Assembly (NCBI RefSeq): GCF_958298935.1
Contig: NC_084931.1
Coordinates: 19,619,334 to 19,683,333 of the forward strand
Direction of reading: 5' to 3'
Length of the DNA stretch: 64,000 nt
Origin: Phragmites australis
Taxonomy: Eukaryota; Streptophyta; Magnoliopsida; Poales; Poaceae
A model generated the notes under the pieces. That model was given only the letters and a program-made list of their open reading frames with translations, was not told where the DNA came from and searched no databases. This document shows, piece after piece, positions 36,015 to 46,789 of the stretch. The first letter of the stretch is position 1. Each line of letters begins with the position of its first letter. The translations under genes and the position numbers were made by a program.

Positions 36015-39000
36015 TCAGAGGAACATCTTGAGAAGATCCCGCGACCATATCGTCAGCAGATTGTTCATTGATGTGTGCTCAAATTTGTCTCCATGAACTT
36101 GCTTGCCTTTCCCAATAGAGTTGAGATATAAATCCACTAAGTGCCTAGGAATCCAACACTTGTTTGTACGATGATTCTTACATCCACAGCACTGACAAGC
36201 ATGAGAGTTGTCTTTGGTATTATTCTTGAATTGACTTTTGTCTTTGGCAATACCACGCTTTTTTTGCATATTGGAAGGCTTCCACTTTCCTTTACCCTTC
36301 ATGTTGTTCCATTTATGGCCACGAAATTTATTAGTATTCTAAGTATTAGCATGTACTTCAGGAAGTGGAGTAGCGCCTGTTGGGCGATTATGATGATTTT
36401 TCATAAGAAGTTCATCATGTTTCTCTGCCTGTAGCAATGTATATATCAACTCGAAATATTTAATGTATTTCTGTTGGCGATACTGCTGTTGCAATACCCA
36501 GAATGATAGATGAAAAGTGCATAATGTCTTTTCAATCATGTCATCATCTGATACTGTTTGACCACAGAACTTCAGCTTGGCGCAGATTTTGTGAACTTGA
36601 GAGCTATAACCTACTACGGATTTAAAATCCTGAAAGCGAAGTAGAGACCAGTCCGTCACGTCCCAAATTCCATAATCACATAATTAAGCATAATTATGCT
36701 TCTTAAGCATTATGTTTAATTTTGTGTAATTTGTTTTGTGACTCTAGAGCGATTCGTTTAAAGTCATTCGGATGAGAGAAAGAAATTCGGGAGAGAAAAG
36801 AATTGGATTCGCAGTCAAAATGGACTTCTTTCTCTTGTACGTGGGCCCCACATGTGGCCCCACCCTCCAACCACTCAAGTGGGCAACCCTCACCTGCCCT
36901 CTCTCTCTCCCATCTGCTCCCTCACTCCCACTCCCGTGCCTCTCTCCTCTCCCAACCAGCCAAAGCAAGGAGAGCAAGAGCTCTCACTCCCTCTCTCACT
37001 CCTTCTCTCCATTTCTTCCAAAATCCGAGCTCAAGAGAGGGATTGAAGGTATGCATGTGGTACTATTGCAATATAGAGCTCATAAGCTACTCATCCATCC
37101 AATTCATTTTTGTTTTCTCGAAAGATTCAAGCCTGATTTGATGTCTTTTGGTGTTCTTGGTTGAAGCACAAGGAACACCGGAGTTCTCCGATTTCCCTCC
37201 GTTTCCTCCATTCCTCGGTGGTCACCCAACTCAACAAGCATCTTAAGTAAGTTTCTTAGGCTCCCCATGGCAAGAATTCGTGATTTGGTTGATCGATTTT
37301 GAGTTTTAGCAATGTTCATGAGTTTTTGAGATTTTGGACCAAAATAAGGATTTAGATGAGATTTGAGTTAGGAATCGAGATGCTAGGTTGATGAGTGAAT
37401 TCTAGACTCCATAAACCATCTCAAACATATTCCTCTTTAGTTGGAAAAGATTGCAATTCGATTTGGCAATTTTTTCCTCAAAATCAGAGAAGTTATGAGC
37501 AGTGCTGAGTATCCGCATAAAAGTGCGGATAGTCCGCACAAATGCGGAGGTTCCACATAAAAGTGCAGAGGGTCCACACTTTCTGGAAAAATGGCAATTT
37601 GAATTGTATTCAAGATTTTCTTAGGGTTAAGCTATAAAGTTAGTCTAGAACTCTTGGTATAGTATATGCGTAGGAGTATCTAGCATAGATTCAAGTTTGG
37701 AGTTAAATCGATCAACGAATCGTCGAAAACACATTTTCAGCCCAGGTCCGTAGTGTCCGGACAAAAGTCCGGAGGGTCCGCATGTGTCCGGAGTATCTGG
37801 AGAATTCTTCGGATAGTCTGGAGTTTGCCTGAGTTGCGCAATGTCCGGATGTTCCGCATAATTTTGCGGATAGTCCGCATATGTCCGGAGGTTCCAGAGA
37901 ATTCTCTGGAGGTTCTGCACTTTCGGCAACTTTTCAAATTAGTTTGAGTCCTAATTTTGTTCTAGCTCGCATGTTTGCACTTTTAACATGTTTTGCGCAT
38001 CTTATGGCATGCATTGTTGCATTTAATCCATACTCATGGCATTGCACGCGTTATTCTTTTTAGAGAACGCCGATCCGACGACCCCGGCGAGCGAGGACGA
38101 TCCGGAGGTACCCCACCTTTGTGAGCTAGTGCATCAAGGCAAGCATTTATCATATTGAACCCTATCAGTTGAACTGAATAAAGTCTAAATATTGATAAAT
38201 TATGCTTATGTATAGGTTTGCATATATAGGAAGTCGATGTTGGGCTTTTATGGGTAGAAACTATGTTGATTGCATTGTCTTTACCTTGAACTATTGTTGA
38301 TCTATATCCTTGTAGCCTGGGTTTATTCATGATAAGGTCTAACTTAAAAGTGATGCGAGATGCTTAGCAATGCATAGGTCCTTGGTAGAAGTCGAGCGGT
38401 GGAACGTCCCATCGTTCGCGAGCTATAGGTCAAGTTACTTTCACAATGGTTACCGTGTTGGGTTGTTGGTGTTGGTTGGTCGAGTGGTGAGTATGAGGTG
38501 AGGTGTGAGCGGTGCTAGAAGGTGTTTGTACTGCCCGGATGTGGAGTTCCCCTGGGTAGGTCGGTAGAGGAAACCAGACACCATAGACCGCTTTGCACCG
38601 GTTAAGCACCGATCGTCGAGGTAGTTAGCTTTAGCACTTACCTTACTCACCACATGCCGATCTAATGGTAAGGCGAGCTGAATACCTTCACAGCTGTGGC
38701 TTTGTGGGGCTGAACATCGACGGTGTGAGCAGGCGGGCTTGTAAGTGGTACTAGTTTGCTTCGGGAGTAGTTCTAGTATCGCCGTGCCGTACGATGCATG
38801 CCGCACACGATTGGGGCTGGTTGGGAAAGGTTGACACGGGTACCCCTTGTGTGCACTTTAGCGGGTGGCACAAGCCGTATGGTCCCTGAGTCGTGTGGGT
38901 CCAGGAGTATCCCCTTGCAGGGTGTATAAACAGTTCGAACTGCCACGCTCTCGGTCATGAGCATGCTATTGTTTCATTTGCACCTGGTCGTAGAGTTCTC

Positions 39001-40102
39001 GGGGTTGGTTCGGTTATATAGTTCTGATATGTGGTTTGTGGTTCGGATATGTGGGAGGTGGTCGAGATGGCACTTGTTATACATTGATACTATTGTGGTT
39101 ACAGTTTCATATGATCAGTTGGTAGTTGCAGGGTAATTTCATATATGTTGGTTAAGTTAGTTGCTCACACATATGTCTAGGTTGCTTATCGCTTTAATTA
39201 ACTTAACCGCATGATTATATTCTTGCTAACAACTCAATGCATAATCCTTGGAGTCGGAATATTATATACCCATATTGTGTAAGTCTTGCGAGTACCTTCG
39301 TACTCAGGGTGCTGCCCTTAAGTTGATGCAGGTACTCCGGCTGCTGAGGAGGGGGCGTTGTTTGGCTACTTTGTGCCTGCCGATTAGGGTGGCAGGCAGG
39401 AGTAGTGCATCCGACTCCGAAGCTCGAGCTTTTAGAGTGGAGCCTAAGGGCATGTGGCTCCACTCTCTTTTGTTGTCTAGTTTATGCTTTCCGCTGCGTA
39501 GATCTTTGGATAGTTAGGAGTTGAGAGTTTTTTGTCTCCTCCTAGCTCGCTTTTGTTATAAATTGTTGGAATCAGTTGCATGCTTAATTTTTGTAATATA
39601 AATGTTTATTACTTGCTCTTTATTAAGCTATGTTGTGATGTAATATGTTGGAGGCATGTGTTCCAATCCTTGGGTACAAAACACGTGCCGGGACTATCAG
39701 AACGGTATTCGGGTTAATCGTCGAGGTTGGATTATGAATAATGATCCTCCTGATGATTAATATGAATACTGTTTGGACGGTTCCTCACACAGTCGCGTTG
39801 AGCTTCTGGTCAGATGACATATTTCTATTGCTCATAATGCTCCTTGAGGGAGATCCATAGAGCAAGTGGATCTTCCTCCATGACATACTCATTTTTAAGG
39901 TTGGGGTGGAGGTGATGTCGCAGAAAGACCAAAGTAGCATATTTAGAATGCTCAGGTATTGGAGGTGCATCCTCCGGCTGTGGAGTTATGGTGGCAAGGA
40001 TTCGCTGGGCAGCCAAACTGAATTTGACATCTTGTGCCTAGGTCAAGTAATTGATGCCATCCTAGCAAGCTCTGGGAAACTCTTCTTAGGAAGATCATCC
40101 AT
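36015..40102 (-). pseudogene. Copia gag, split by a solo LTR
   Basis: The start codon is at 40102 (MDDLPKKSFPELARMA), with a TGA/frame change soon after. The N-terminal half continues through PEDAPPIPEHSKYATLVFL and LWISLKEHYEQ to 39790. The reading then stops at the inserted solo LTR (36654-39789) and resumes at 36653 with SLLRFQDFKSVVGYSSQVHK, DDDMIEKTLCTFHL and ELLMKNHHNRPTG. A CCHC knuckle (CQCCGCKNHRTNKC) lies near 36160-36205. Without the insertion and one copy of its duplication CAGTC the two halves read on directly. In-frame stops (TAG after the EHYEQ motif and a TGA shortly after it) are present besides the insertion. Confidence 0.9.
36649..39794 (+). mobile_element. Solo LTR of a chromovirus, 3136 bp, in copia gag
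   Basis: Runs from CGTCACGTCCCAAATTCC (36654, first base decayed from T) to GGACGGTTCCTCACACA (39789). Perfect 5-bp duplication CAGTC on both sides (36649-36653, 39790-39794). It is related to the LTR of the chromovirus at 16809-19844 but on the opposite strand: the same TCACGTCCCAAA start, CCCTCCAACCACTCAAGTGG followed by CT-rich leader, GGTGGAACGTCCCATCGTTC block and GGACGGTT end. 37500-37930 carries TCCGCATAATTTTGCGGA- and TCCGGACAAAAGTCCGGA-type short palindromes. No internal region, so it formed by LTR-LTR recombination. Confidence 0.92.
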
Positions 40103-40834
40103 GTCCTACATGAAATGACATGTATTAATTTACTAAGAGAGTTAATTAATAGCAAATGTTTTAATTGCTTGTATAAAAATACAAGATGTTTAAAAGACAA
40201 GTGATGTAGACCTTGATATAGTATAGGCGATAAATCTCTGCCATAATGTTAGGCTCTATTTGCAATGGAATAGGTGACAGTAGTCACTGCCAACATATAG
40301 ACTCTGTACAAAATGCGGGATATACACATTGAAGGTAATCACTAAAATGGTGTAGACCTCACAGTATTAGGCAAGATAACTTGCTGCTATTGACATGGAC
40401 TCCGTCCAATTAAGGCGGACGACGCTACAGTTGCAACCAATGTCGAAGTCTCCAATACCTTGTGTTATGCCAACATTATAAAGGTAATCATCAATTAAAT
40501 TGCATTTTTATGAGTATTCCAAATAGAAGCAATAAGAGATTGCATGGAATAAACAAGAGTGTATTAAACATCAATATATTGAACATATTACAGAGGTAAT
40601 ATAGTTACAATACATAAATACACAAATTCTTGTAATATATGAAGTCCTGAGGGACTTAGATGCAAGAAAAACAAAATATAACAGAGGTTATATAAAAGAG
40701 CGTGCGTATATATATAAACTCAGAGGTTTTTTGTTAAATTTGGGGCGGCTCATGAAGGTCTGGCTTGGCATGAGCCGCTGGCTCAGCTCAGACTTAGCTC
40801 GGGCGCCTGTTGGCAGGCTGGCTCGGAAGGCAGG
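40103..40834 (-). other. Copia leader, gag-proximal part
   Basis: Non-coding part of the copia element between the gag start and the second solo LTR. AT-rich with short TATATA and CTCTGTAATATG-type words. No gene. Confidence 0.55.
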
Positions 40835-42354
40835 TGTCGGTGACACAGGAACCAGGGGTCTCCGAGTCCCGAGGCCAGATCAGCAGTTTGCCACGTGGCG
40901 CCCTCCCGTGGGGATCATCTCTGCGAGGTACGAGAAGACTAAGTCCCGGGAGAGTGTGCTCGAGGTCATGAACAGTGGTCCCCGAGTACCCGAGTTCCCC
41001 GATGACCTGAGAAGACCGAGTGCCAGGAAAAGAGTGCTCGGGGCTACGAACAGTGGCCCCCGAGCACTCAAGTCCCCCGACGACCAGAAAAGCCAAGTGC
41101 CGGGAAGAGAGTGCTCGGGGCTGCGAATAGTGGCCCCCGAGCACTCAAGTCCCCCGATGACCAGAAAAGCCAAGTACCGGAAAGGGGGTGCTCGGTCTGC
41201 GAGCAGTGGCCCCGAGCACCCAGGTACCCCGAGGACCCAAGAAAGTTAGCTCCGGAAGAGAGTGCTCGGGGCCGTGAACAGTGGCCCCCAAGCACTCGGT
41301 TCCCTGAGGACCCGAACAACCAATTCCGGAAGAGAGTGCCCGGGGTCGTGAACAGTGGCCCCCGAGCACTTGGTTCCCCGAGGACCAAGAAAGGGCATAT
41401 CCGGGAGAGAGTGCTCGGGGCTGTGAACAGTGACCCTCGAGCACTCGGTTCCCCGACAGCCTAAGAAGTCCTTTGCCGGCGGCCCCCACAGAGGTCCAGC
41501 AGTGAGGTGTCAACCAGTGAAAGGCCCGATGCCGTATTTAAGAGGGCGCGTGGCCTGTCACTTCCAACTGCTCCTTCACGCTTGCTGTCAGTCCCTGCTA
41601 CGGCCTGGCAGAGAGGCGTGGGGACATTTAATACACGGGTCCCATCCCGCATCATCCGGCGTGCCTCGGGATAACATCGTGAAGCCCAAGGCGCCCCACC
41701 TGCCGCCCTGTGATGTCAGACCCTCTCTGACCTAATGGGCACGCCGAGCTGCTCGGTGGCTGCCCGGTGGGCCCTCCTCGCGGCGCCCGTTGCAGAACGA
41801 CATCATGATGAACAGACCGGATAGGGGCGCGTTTTCAACCCTCCTCGTTACTTCGCGCAGCAGCTCATGATGGTTGCTTTCCATTTATGGCGTCTTGGAA
41901 CTCGTGCCCTCCCTCTCTGGGCACGCCATCGCCCGGGGAGTATTTAAGGCGGGGCGGGCTCCCTGGAGAAGGGGGATTTTTGAGATAAGGAGGAAGCCGA
42001 GGAGGAAGACAAAGGTCCAGTACAAGCACAGAAGCTGAGATCACCGAAGAACAAGGAGCCCGAAGCTCTAGGCTAGACAAATATTCTTGTAACCAGCAAT
42101 ATCTCTGAGAGACATTCTCAGAGCATTTATAGCATACACACAGGAGTAGGGTGTTACGCTCAGTGCAGCCCGAACATGTCTAAAAACCTCCTGAGCATTT
42201 ACTGCATTCTGCATTCGATCCTTCCATCCCACCTGCATCGCATTTATGCCCACATATTTCACCCGCAAAACAGATTCAGAATCATCCCCCCGGCCGAATC
42301 TCAAAGGGGGTCCCACCGGATCCCTGCTTGAGGAGTTCACCCTCCGACAGCAGG
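40830..42354 (+). mobile_element. Solo gypsy LTR (Tat-like), 1515 bp, with 75-bp tandem repeats
   Basis: Starts TGTCGGTGACACAGG (40835) and ends TTCACCCTCCGACA (42349); TGTCGG/CCGACA inverted ends are typical of Tat-lineage gypsy LTRs. Perfect duplication GCAGG at 40830-40834 and 42350-42354. 40945-41460 holds about seven units of about 75 bp built on GAGTGCTCGGGGCTGCGAAC and AGTGGCCCCCGAGCACTC. A TATA-like GTATTTAAGG lies at about 41941. Long open frames (for example 40731-41249 and 41111-41513) are repeat artefacts. Confidence 0.9.
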
Positions 42355-43423
42355 CCAGCTCAGGCTTTGGTGGGTAGGCCGGCTTGGCCTATGTGGGCAC
42401 CAATATAAAGGGAAGGGGAGGGGCGATTAGGGCTGCAGCACCCCTCCCCATCCAGCCGCTGCCGCCGACGTCGGGACGCTTCTGAGGACCGCACTGAGCA
42501 CCGGGATCAGGCGCCGCCGTGAGATATCGCCAGCCGTTGGCTGGGTCAGGCGTCGTGCCATGCCGGCCGATGGCCGGCTTGCGCCGTGGCTGGCCGGTGG
42601 CCGCCACGTGTCTGGGCACGATGTGCCGGCCGTGGGCCGCGTCACGCTGCTGCAATGGAGCGCCAACTGAAGGCTGTCACCCTCCCCACTCCCCCTCTGC
42701 CTCTGAGGCGGAACCGATGTGCTTCACGTGGGCGGCGGCCGCCGCCGCCTGCTCCTCGGTCCGATGGAAGTTGGGGAGCACACCTTCGGGGAGATCAAGG
42801 CCCATGGGATTCCACAAGGGTGAAGCTCGGGCTGGCGATTGGCCACAGCGGCGGCGGTGCGACAAAGCCGGTGATAGGGAGGGTGCATCTCCATTGAGGG
42901 GGCCGAGACAGAGACGGTGAGGAAGATCCGGCTACGGGCGTCGGTGATAGGGACGCGGCCACCGATGAATGAGGCGCGGCCATGTGTGCCGACGAGGATG
43001 GCGTGGCCATGTGCGCCGAAGGCGCATGCCGTGAAGCAACAACACCATATGGTGTTCGCAGTGCCGTCAATTCGTGCACCGGGCAGCAGGCATACCCATG
43101 AATTGGGCAGCACGGCGCCAGAGGTAGCACTACCGTGTTCGAGGGATCGCGTGCCGTCTCCGGTGGAGATACTACCTTCGTCCAACGACGAAACGACAAT
43201 GAGGGACATATGAGACGAAGGATTGAAGCCTCCAGAGCTATCAGGGAGCGGAGAACATCTCCAGTTGACGAAGGTGAGGGCTCCATCTTGGTTCTTACCG
43301 TGGGATAAGCACTCTGTTCTTCGCTATTCTTCGTGTGCGATGGCGTTGTTCGTCCTTCTCGGTTGTTCCTTGCTTCCTCTTGGTTGGCCGATGATCAGCG
43401 GATTGAGCGAGTGCGTGATAACG
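42355..43423 (-). other. Copia leader, LTR-proximal part, GC-rich
   Basis: Sequence between the 5' LTR and the second solo LTR. It carries a 163-codon minus-strand frame (43286-42795, starting MEPSPSSTGDVLRSLIALE) with Ala/Pro/Ser-rich content and an overlapping second frame (43209-42724). I recognise no domain. With 40103-40834 it makes a leader of about 1.8 kb before gag, long for an element with LTRs under 200 bp. It may be captured host sequence or a lineage-specific leader. Confidence 0.5.
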
Positions 43424-43614
43424 TGTTAGAACTCAAGATCGACATAGTCGATAGAATAAATAGATTTGAATTTTATCCTAATAATTGACTGATGTATATA
43501 TATATATATTTATACAAGCGAAAGGGACACCTGTTAGGAATGTAATCCTTCACCAACAGGTGTCTGGATAACAACCGCTACGGACGAATGGTGGCGATGA
43601 GATTAAGCGCAACA
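43424..43614 (-). repeat. 5' LTR of the copia element, 191 bp
   Basis: Plus-strand limits TGTTAGAACTCAAG and GATTAAGCGCAACA. On the minus strand it has a TATA-like CTTGTATAAATATA and would drive transcription leftward, away from EID1. Confidence 0.93.
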
Positions 43615-43619
43615 GAAAT

Positions 43620-44063
43620 ATCTGGTTGTCAGTCAGAGCTATCGAAATGAGTCAGCCTAAGCATATACAGTACGAACGCCGCGCTAGTCGAATGAATGTG
43701 CTTGGTAGCCATTACTATCATTTGCAACAGAAGGAGGGAGGAGAGCGGTTCCTTTAGGTAACGTCACGACGTGATATGATTGCTGACACGTGAGGCTGCT
43801 AAAAATTGGTCTACTATGCCAGCGATCCGAGGGAGGGAGGACGACGCGCGCAAACGCCATCCACGCGTTGCGAGCGCACCAAAATAATTGGAAAATAGAT
43901 CCTACAAAGTGGCATCATCGATCTCCCTAAGCTTACATCACCACCACAAAAATCTCCACCATCTTGTCCGCTCTCCAAACATCAATTCCACCCAAAAAAA
44001 GAATTATTTCACAAACCGATATCCTAGCTCCGTGGAGGTTCCCAAGCGAGCACGCCAAGCACC
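43620..44063 (+). promoter_or_regulatory. EID1 upstream region with a G-box
   Basis: 444 bp of host sequence remain between the copia target duplication and the EID1 start codon. A palindromic CACGTG G-box lies at 43787-43792, and a TGACG-type ACGTCACGACGTGA cluster at 43761-43774. G-boxes are bound by bZIP and PIF factors in light-regulated plant promoters; a role here is inference. No clear TATA box. Confidence 0.5.
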
Positions 44064-45179
44064 ATGGCCGAGCAGCAGCAGGCGGAGGAGGAGGGGAGCG
44101 CGCGCGGCAAGAACAGGCCGGCGGCGGCGGCGGCGGAGGGGGCGCTGTCGGCGCTGGCGGACGACGTGCTGCTGCAAATCCTGGGGCGGCTGGAGGGCGA
44201 TCCGCGGGACTGGGTGCGGGTGTCCTGCGCGTCCCCGCGCCTCGCCGCGCTGCTCGGGGCCGCGTGCCTCCCGCCGCGCCTGTCGCGGGTGCTCCCCGCC
44301 GAGCTCCTCCCCGCGCCTCCGCCCGACGGAGCGCCCGCCGCCTGGGCGGCGCTCCACAAGCTCTCCGTCTGCTGCCCGGGGCTCCTCCGCGCAGGGGTGC
44401 TCCTCGAGCCCTCCGACGACTTCGGGCTCGAGCTCGACATCGGACCCGACGTCCCCTTCTGCCCTCCCGCCGACGCCGCCTCCGTCGAGGGGCTCGAGGC
44501 CACGGCCACCTCGCGTGACCCCAGGGCCGTCGACGCCGCGGCGCCCGAGGCGGAGATCCCACCGTGCGCCGGCTCCAGCGACGCCGCCGGCGCCGCGTGG
44601 TTGCTTTACGACGACCTGTACCTGGACGCGGCCTACGACTGCTCGTCCGAGCCGCAGATCCCGGCAGCGGCCGCCCCCGCGGCGGTCCGCGAGGAGGACG
44701 CTGAGGTCAATGCCGTCGGCGGCGGCGTGGCCCGGCGCGGCGTGGTGGCCGGGAGCAGGCGGCGGCCGCGGCGGTGGCTGGGGCCCGTGGACGCGCACCT
44801 GGCGTCGGGGTCCTGGACGCTAAGCCGGGAGCAGGGGAACAAGCTCCTGGCCAGCCGCTTCCGCGGCGACCGGCTCTACCTCTGCGACTGGCCCGGGTGC
44901 GTGCACGCCGAGGAGCGCCGCAAGTACATGGTCTTCCGCGGCGTGTTCCACAACTTCGCGCGCTCCCAGGTGCGCCGCGCGCTCAGGGACACTCGGCGAC
45001 CCACCATCGCCGTCCAGTGCGCCTTCTGCGGGTGCAAGGAGGCGTGGGACCTCTACTCGGCCTTCTGCCTCCGCAGCTTCTACGGCTACCACAACGACGG
45101 CGAGCCCGTCGTGCGCGCCTACGTCTGCAAGAACGGCCACGTCGCCGGCGCCTGGACCGAGCGCCCGTTGTACTCCTGA
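44064..45179 (+). CDS. EID1: EID1, phytochrome A-associated F-box protein
   Basis: Single exon, 371 residues, very GC-rich like many grass genes. An acidic/Gln-rich start and an Ala run lead into an F-box at about 28-66 (LADDVLLQILGRLEGDPRDW, VRVSCASPRLAALLG). Then come the family blocks LHKLSVCCPGLLRAGVLLE, DDFGLELDIGPDVPF and LLYDDLYLDAAYD. The basic GSRRRPRRW may be a nuclear localisation signal. The strongly conserved C-terminal half reads HLASGSWTLSREQGNKLLAS, RFRGDRLYLCDWPGCVHAEE and KYMVFRGVFHNFARSQV, with a Cys-rich end CAFCGCKEAWDLYSAFCLRS and GAWTERPLYS. EID1 is the substrate receptor of an SCF ubiquitin ligase that damps phytochrome A signalling in far-red light, in the nucleus. 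Arabidopsis EID1 is somewhat shorter; the extra length here is Ala/Pro/Gly linker. The ATG chosen is the first in the frame. No break is seen. Confidence 0.95.
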   Translation: MAEQQQAEEEGSARGKNRPAAAAAEGALSALADDVLLQILGRLEGDPRDWVRVSCASPRLAALLGAACLPPRLSRVLPAELLPAPPPDGAPAAWAALHKLSVCCPGLLRAGVLLEPSDDFGLELDIGPDVPFCPPADAASVEGLEATATSRDPRAVDAAAPEAEIPPCAGSSDAAGAAWLLYDDLYLDAAYDCSSEPQIPAAAAPAAVREEDAEVNAVGGGVARRGVVAGSRRRPRRWLGPVDAHLASGSWTLSREQGNKLLASRFRGDRLYLCDWPGCVHAEERRKYMVFRGVFHNFARSQVRRALRDTRRPTIAVQCAFCGCKEAWDLYSAFCLRSFYGYHNDGEPVVRAYVCKNGHVAGAWTERPLYS

Positions 45180-45601
45180 TTTTGGAGTCCACTGCCCTCT
45201 CCCATTGCCATTGCCGGATGCCAAGCAGTTAGGAAGCTCCGGATGACAATTATGTGTCACTGCTTACAATAAGGTGGATTTTAGGGAGCTCCGAGTATAT
45301 GTATCGTGTGTATTCTTTCTTCTTGTCGTCGTCTTCGTCGTCGGTCGATGATGATTGTGATGCTTACAACAAGGATGTGATGCCGAGCTGATGTACGGTG
45401 CTGGGGATTAAGATTTGCATCAATTTGTAGGTCTGATGCTTAGCATAATATATATAAGAATCGAAAGTGCTGTTTATCTTGGCACTATAGTGTGTCTTCG
45501 GTACTTCGGATTCCACTGAACTGAAGTGAGCTTATGAATCTGGAGTGTAGATTTTGCATGAAGTGCAGTGCAGTGCAATGTGCTTACTGCCAACTGCTAC
45601 A
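45180..45601 (+). other. EID1 3' flank
   Basis: Likely 3' untranslated region, with AATAAGG at about 45269 and a CTTCTTGTCGTCGTC repeat at 45320-45345. No gene before the Mutator-like element begins near 45602. Confidence 0.5.
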
Positions 45602-46789
45602 TCATTTTATTGAAAAATTGTAAAATAATAGCTAAATTTATAAAATTGCAAGAATAAGTATCTATTGGTATTCCACCTGCCGACTTTCTGCGTGGTAGTG
45701 AACTTAGGGTTCTATTGGCACATTGAGTGTCGACAAGTGGTGGACCCGACGAAAGGGATGTCACGTAGGCTATTTGTGGTGGTGGCGTATCATCTCACGC
45801 GGAATATCGATAGGTGCAACGTTAGACCTATTGGCATGTAAAGTGTAGACATGCCTATTTTATATTCCCTGGGCGTTGATTCCTCTTCCACGTATGACCG
45901 TTGCAACAAAGAGGCACGACAGGCGAGCGAGCGTGGGCGGCGACGAGTCGACGAGCAGTGACGACTGCACCAGTAAGTTTCTTTAAGAAATAGTTAGAAA
46001 TTTAGGAGTAGTTAGAAAATAGGAATAGTTAGGAAAATTTGAAATTAGGAAAATAGTAGGATATGGAATTAGGAAATAGTTAGAAAAATATTAGGTGATA
46101 TAGAAAATTAGAATAAAATAGTTTGAAATTAGGAATAGTTTGAAATATTAAAAAACCGTAGGATACTAGAAAACAGTAGAGAATAGTTAGAAATAGTTCA
46201 TAATTCAGAGTTGAAATGTGCTATTTAATGTTCTTCGGGAATTTGATATTATTCGACATAGAATAGAGAAGTTAGCGTAGAGCATACATAGTTCGGAGAA
46301 TCTAGAATAATTTGAAGAAAATTGTATCAATATGTAGTACAAATATTCTATAGATATAGGATATTTAGAATGGAAATAGAGTATATTTTTTTTACAGCAT
46401 TATATTTAGATTGATATAATGTCAACAGAAAGGGGTATAATAGCGGTGATATTAGATGGATATGTAGAATACAAGTGTTTAGGTAGAATAGATATTGCAT
46501 TAGTTGATGTTGTATGTTAATTACAATTAATTAATTTAATGGAGTATAGTATGATTGTTGAATCAAGGATGTTGATCGTATTGGGGTTCAGGTTTTTTTT
46601 ACGGCCATGGATATATTATGCATTGTGACAGTGGAGTGGATTTAGGTAACTTTCAGTATGTGTATTCATATTTGAGTAGTCTGGGAGAGATTCGGCGGTC
46701 CCAAGTGTTGGGTTGGCTGTATACTCTGCAGCAAGTTAGTTCGACACATTAGTGACTGATGGTGAATGTTCTAATTTCTAGATGTCACG

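Larger units (their letters stand above)
31724..43619 (-). mobile_element. Ty1/copia element with perfect target duplication and two nested solo LTRs
   Basis: Bounded by LTRs at 31729-31913 and 43424-43614 and by a perfect 5-bp duplication GAAAT (31724-31728, 43615-43619). It is 11.9 kb as found, about 7.2 kb without the solo LTRs at 36654-39789 and 40835-42349. Order on the minus strand: 5' LTR, primer-site region (CGTTATCACGCACTCGC just inside), a long leader, gag with CCHC knuckle, protease, integrase, RT, RNase H, purine tract (AAGGGAGAG), 3' LTR. Gag has in-frame stops and pol has several frameshifts, so it is inactive. The very short LTRs (185 and 191 bp) and the leader are noted; I do not assign a clade. 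Confidence 0.95.

Noticed and set aside
36772..37164. Frames in the CT-rich part of the solo LTR, and similar ones at 19217-19655 and 52054-52428
   Set aside because: They recur at the same place in the three related chromovirus LTRs and correspond to the CT-rich leader, not genes.
40731..41513. Frames of 100-170 codons over the 75-bp repeats
   Set aside because: The repeat unit happens to be nearly open in several frames; the segment is inside a solo LTR with perfect target duplication.
43888..44823. Long open frames in other frames and on the minus strand over EID1 (for example 43888-44823 plus, 44004-44798 minus, 43933-44562 minus)
   Set aside because: They are shadows caused by extreme GC content; only the 44064 frame shows F-box and EID1 family blocks.
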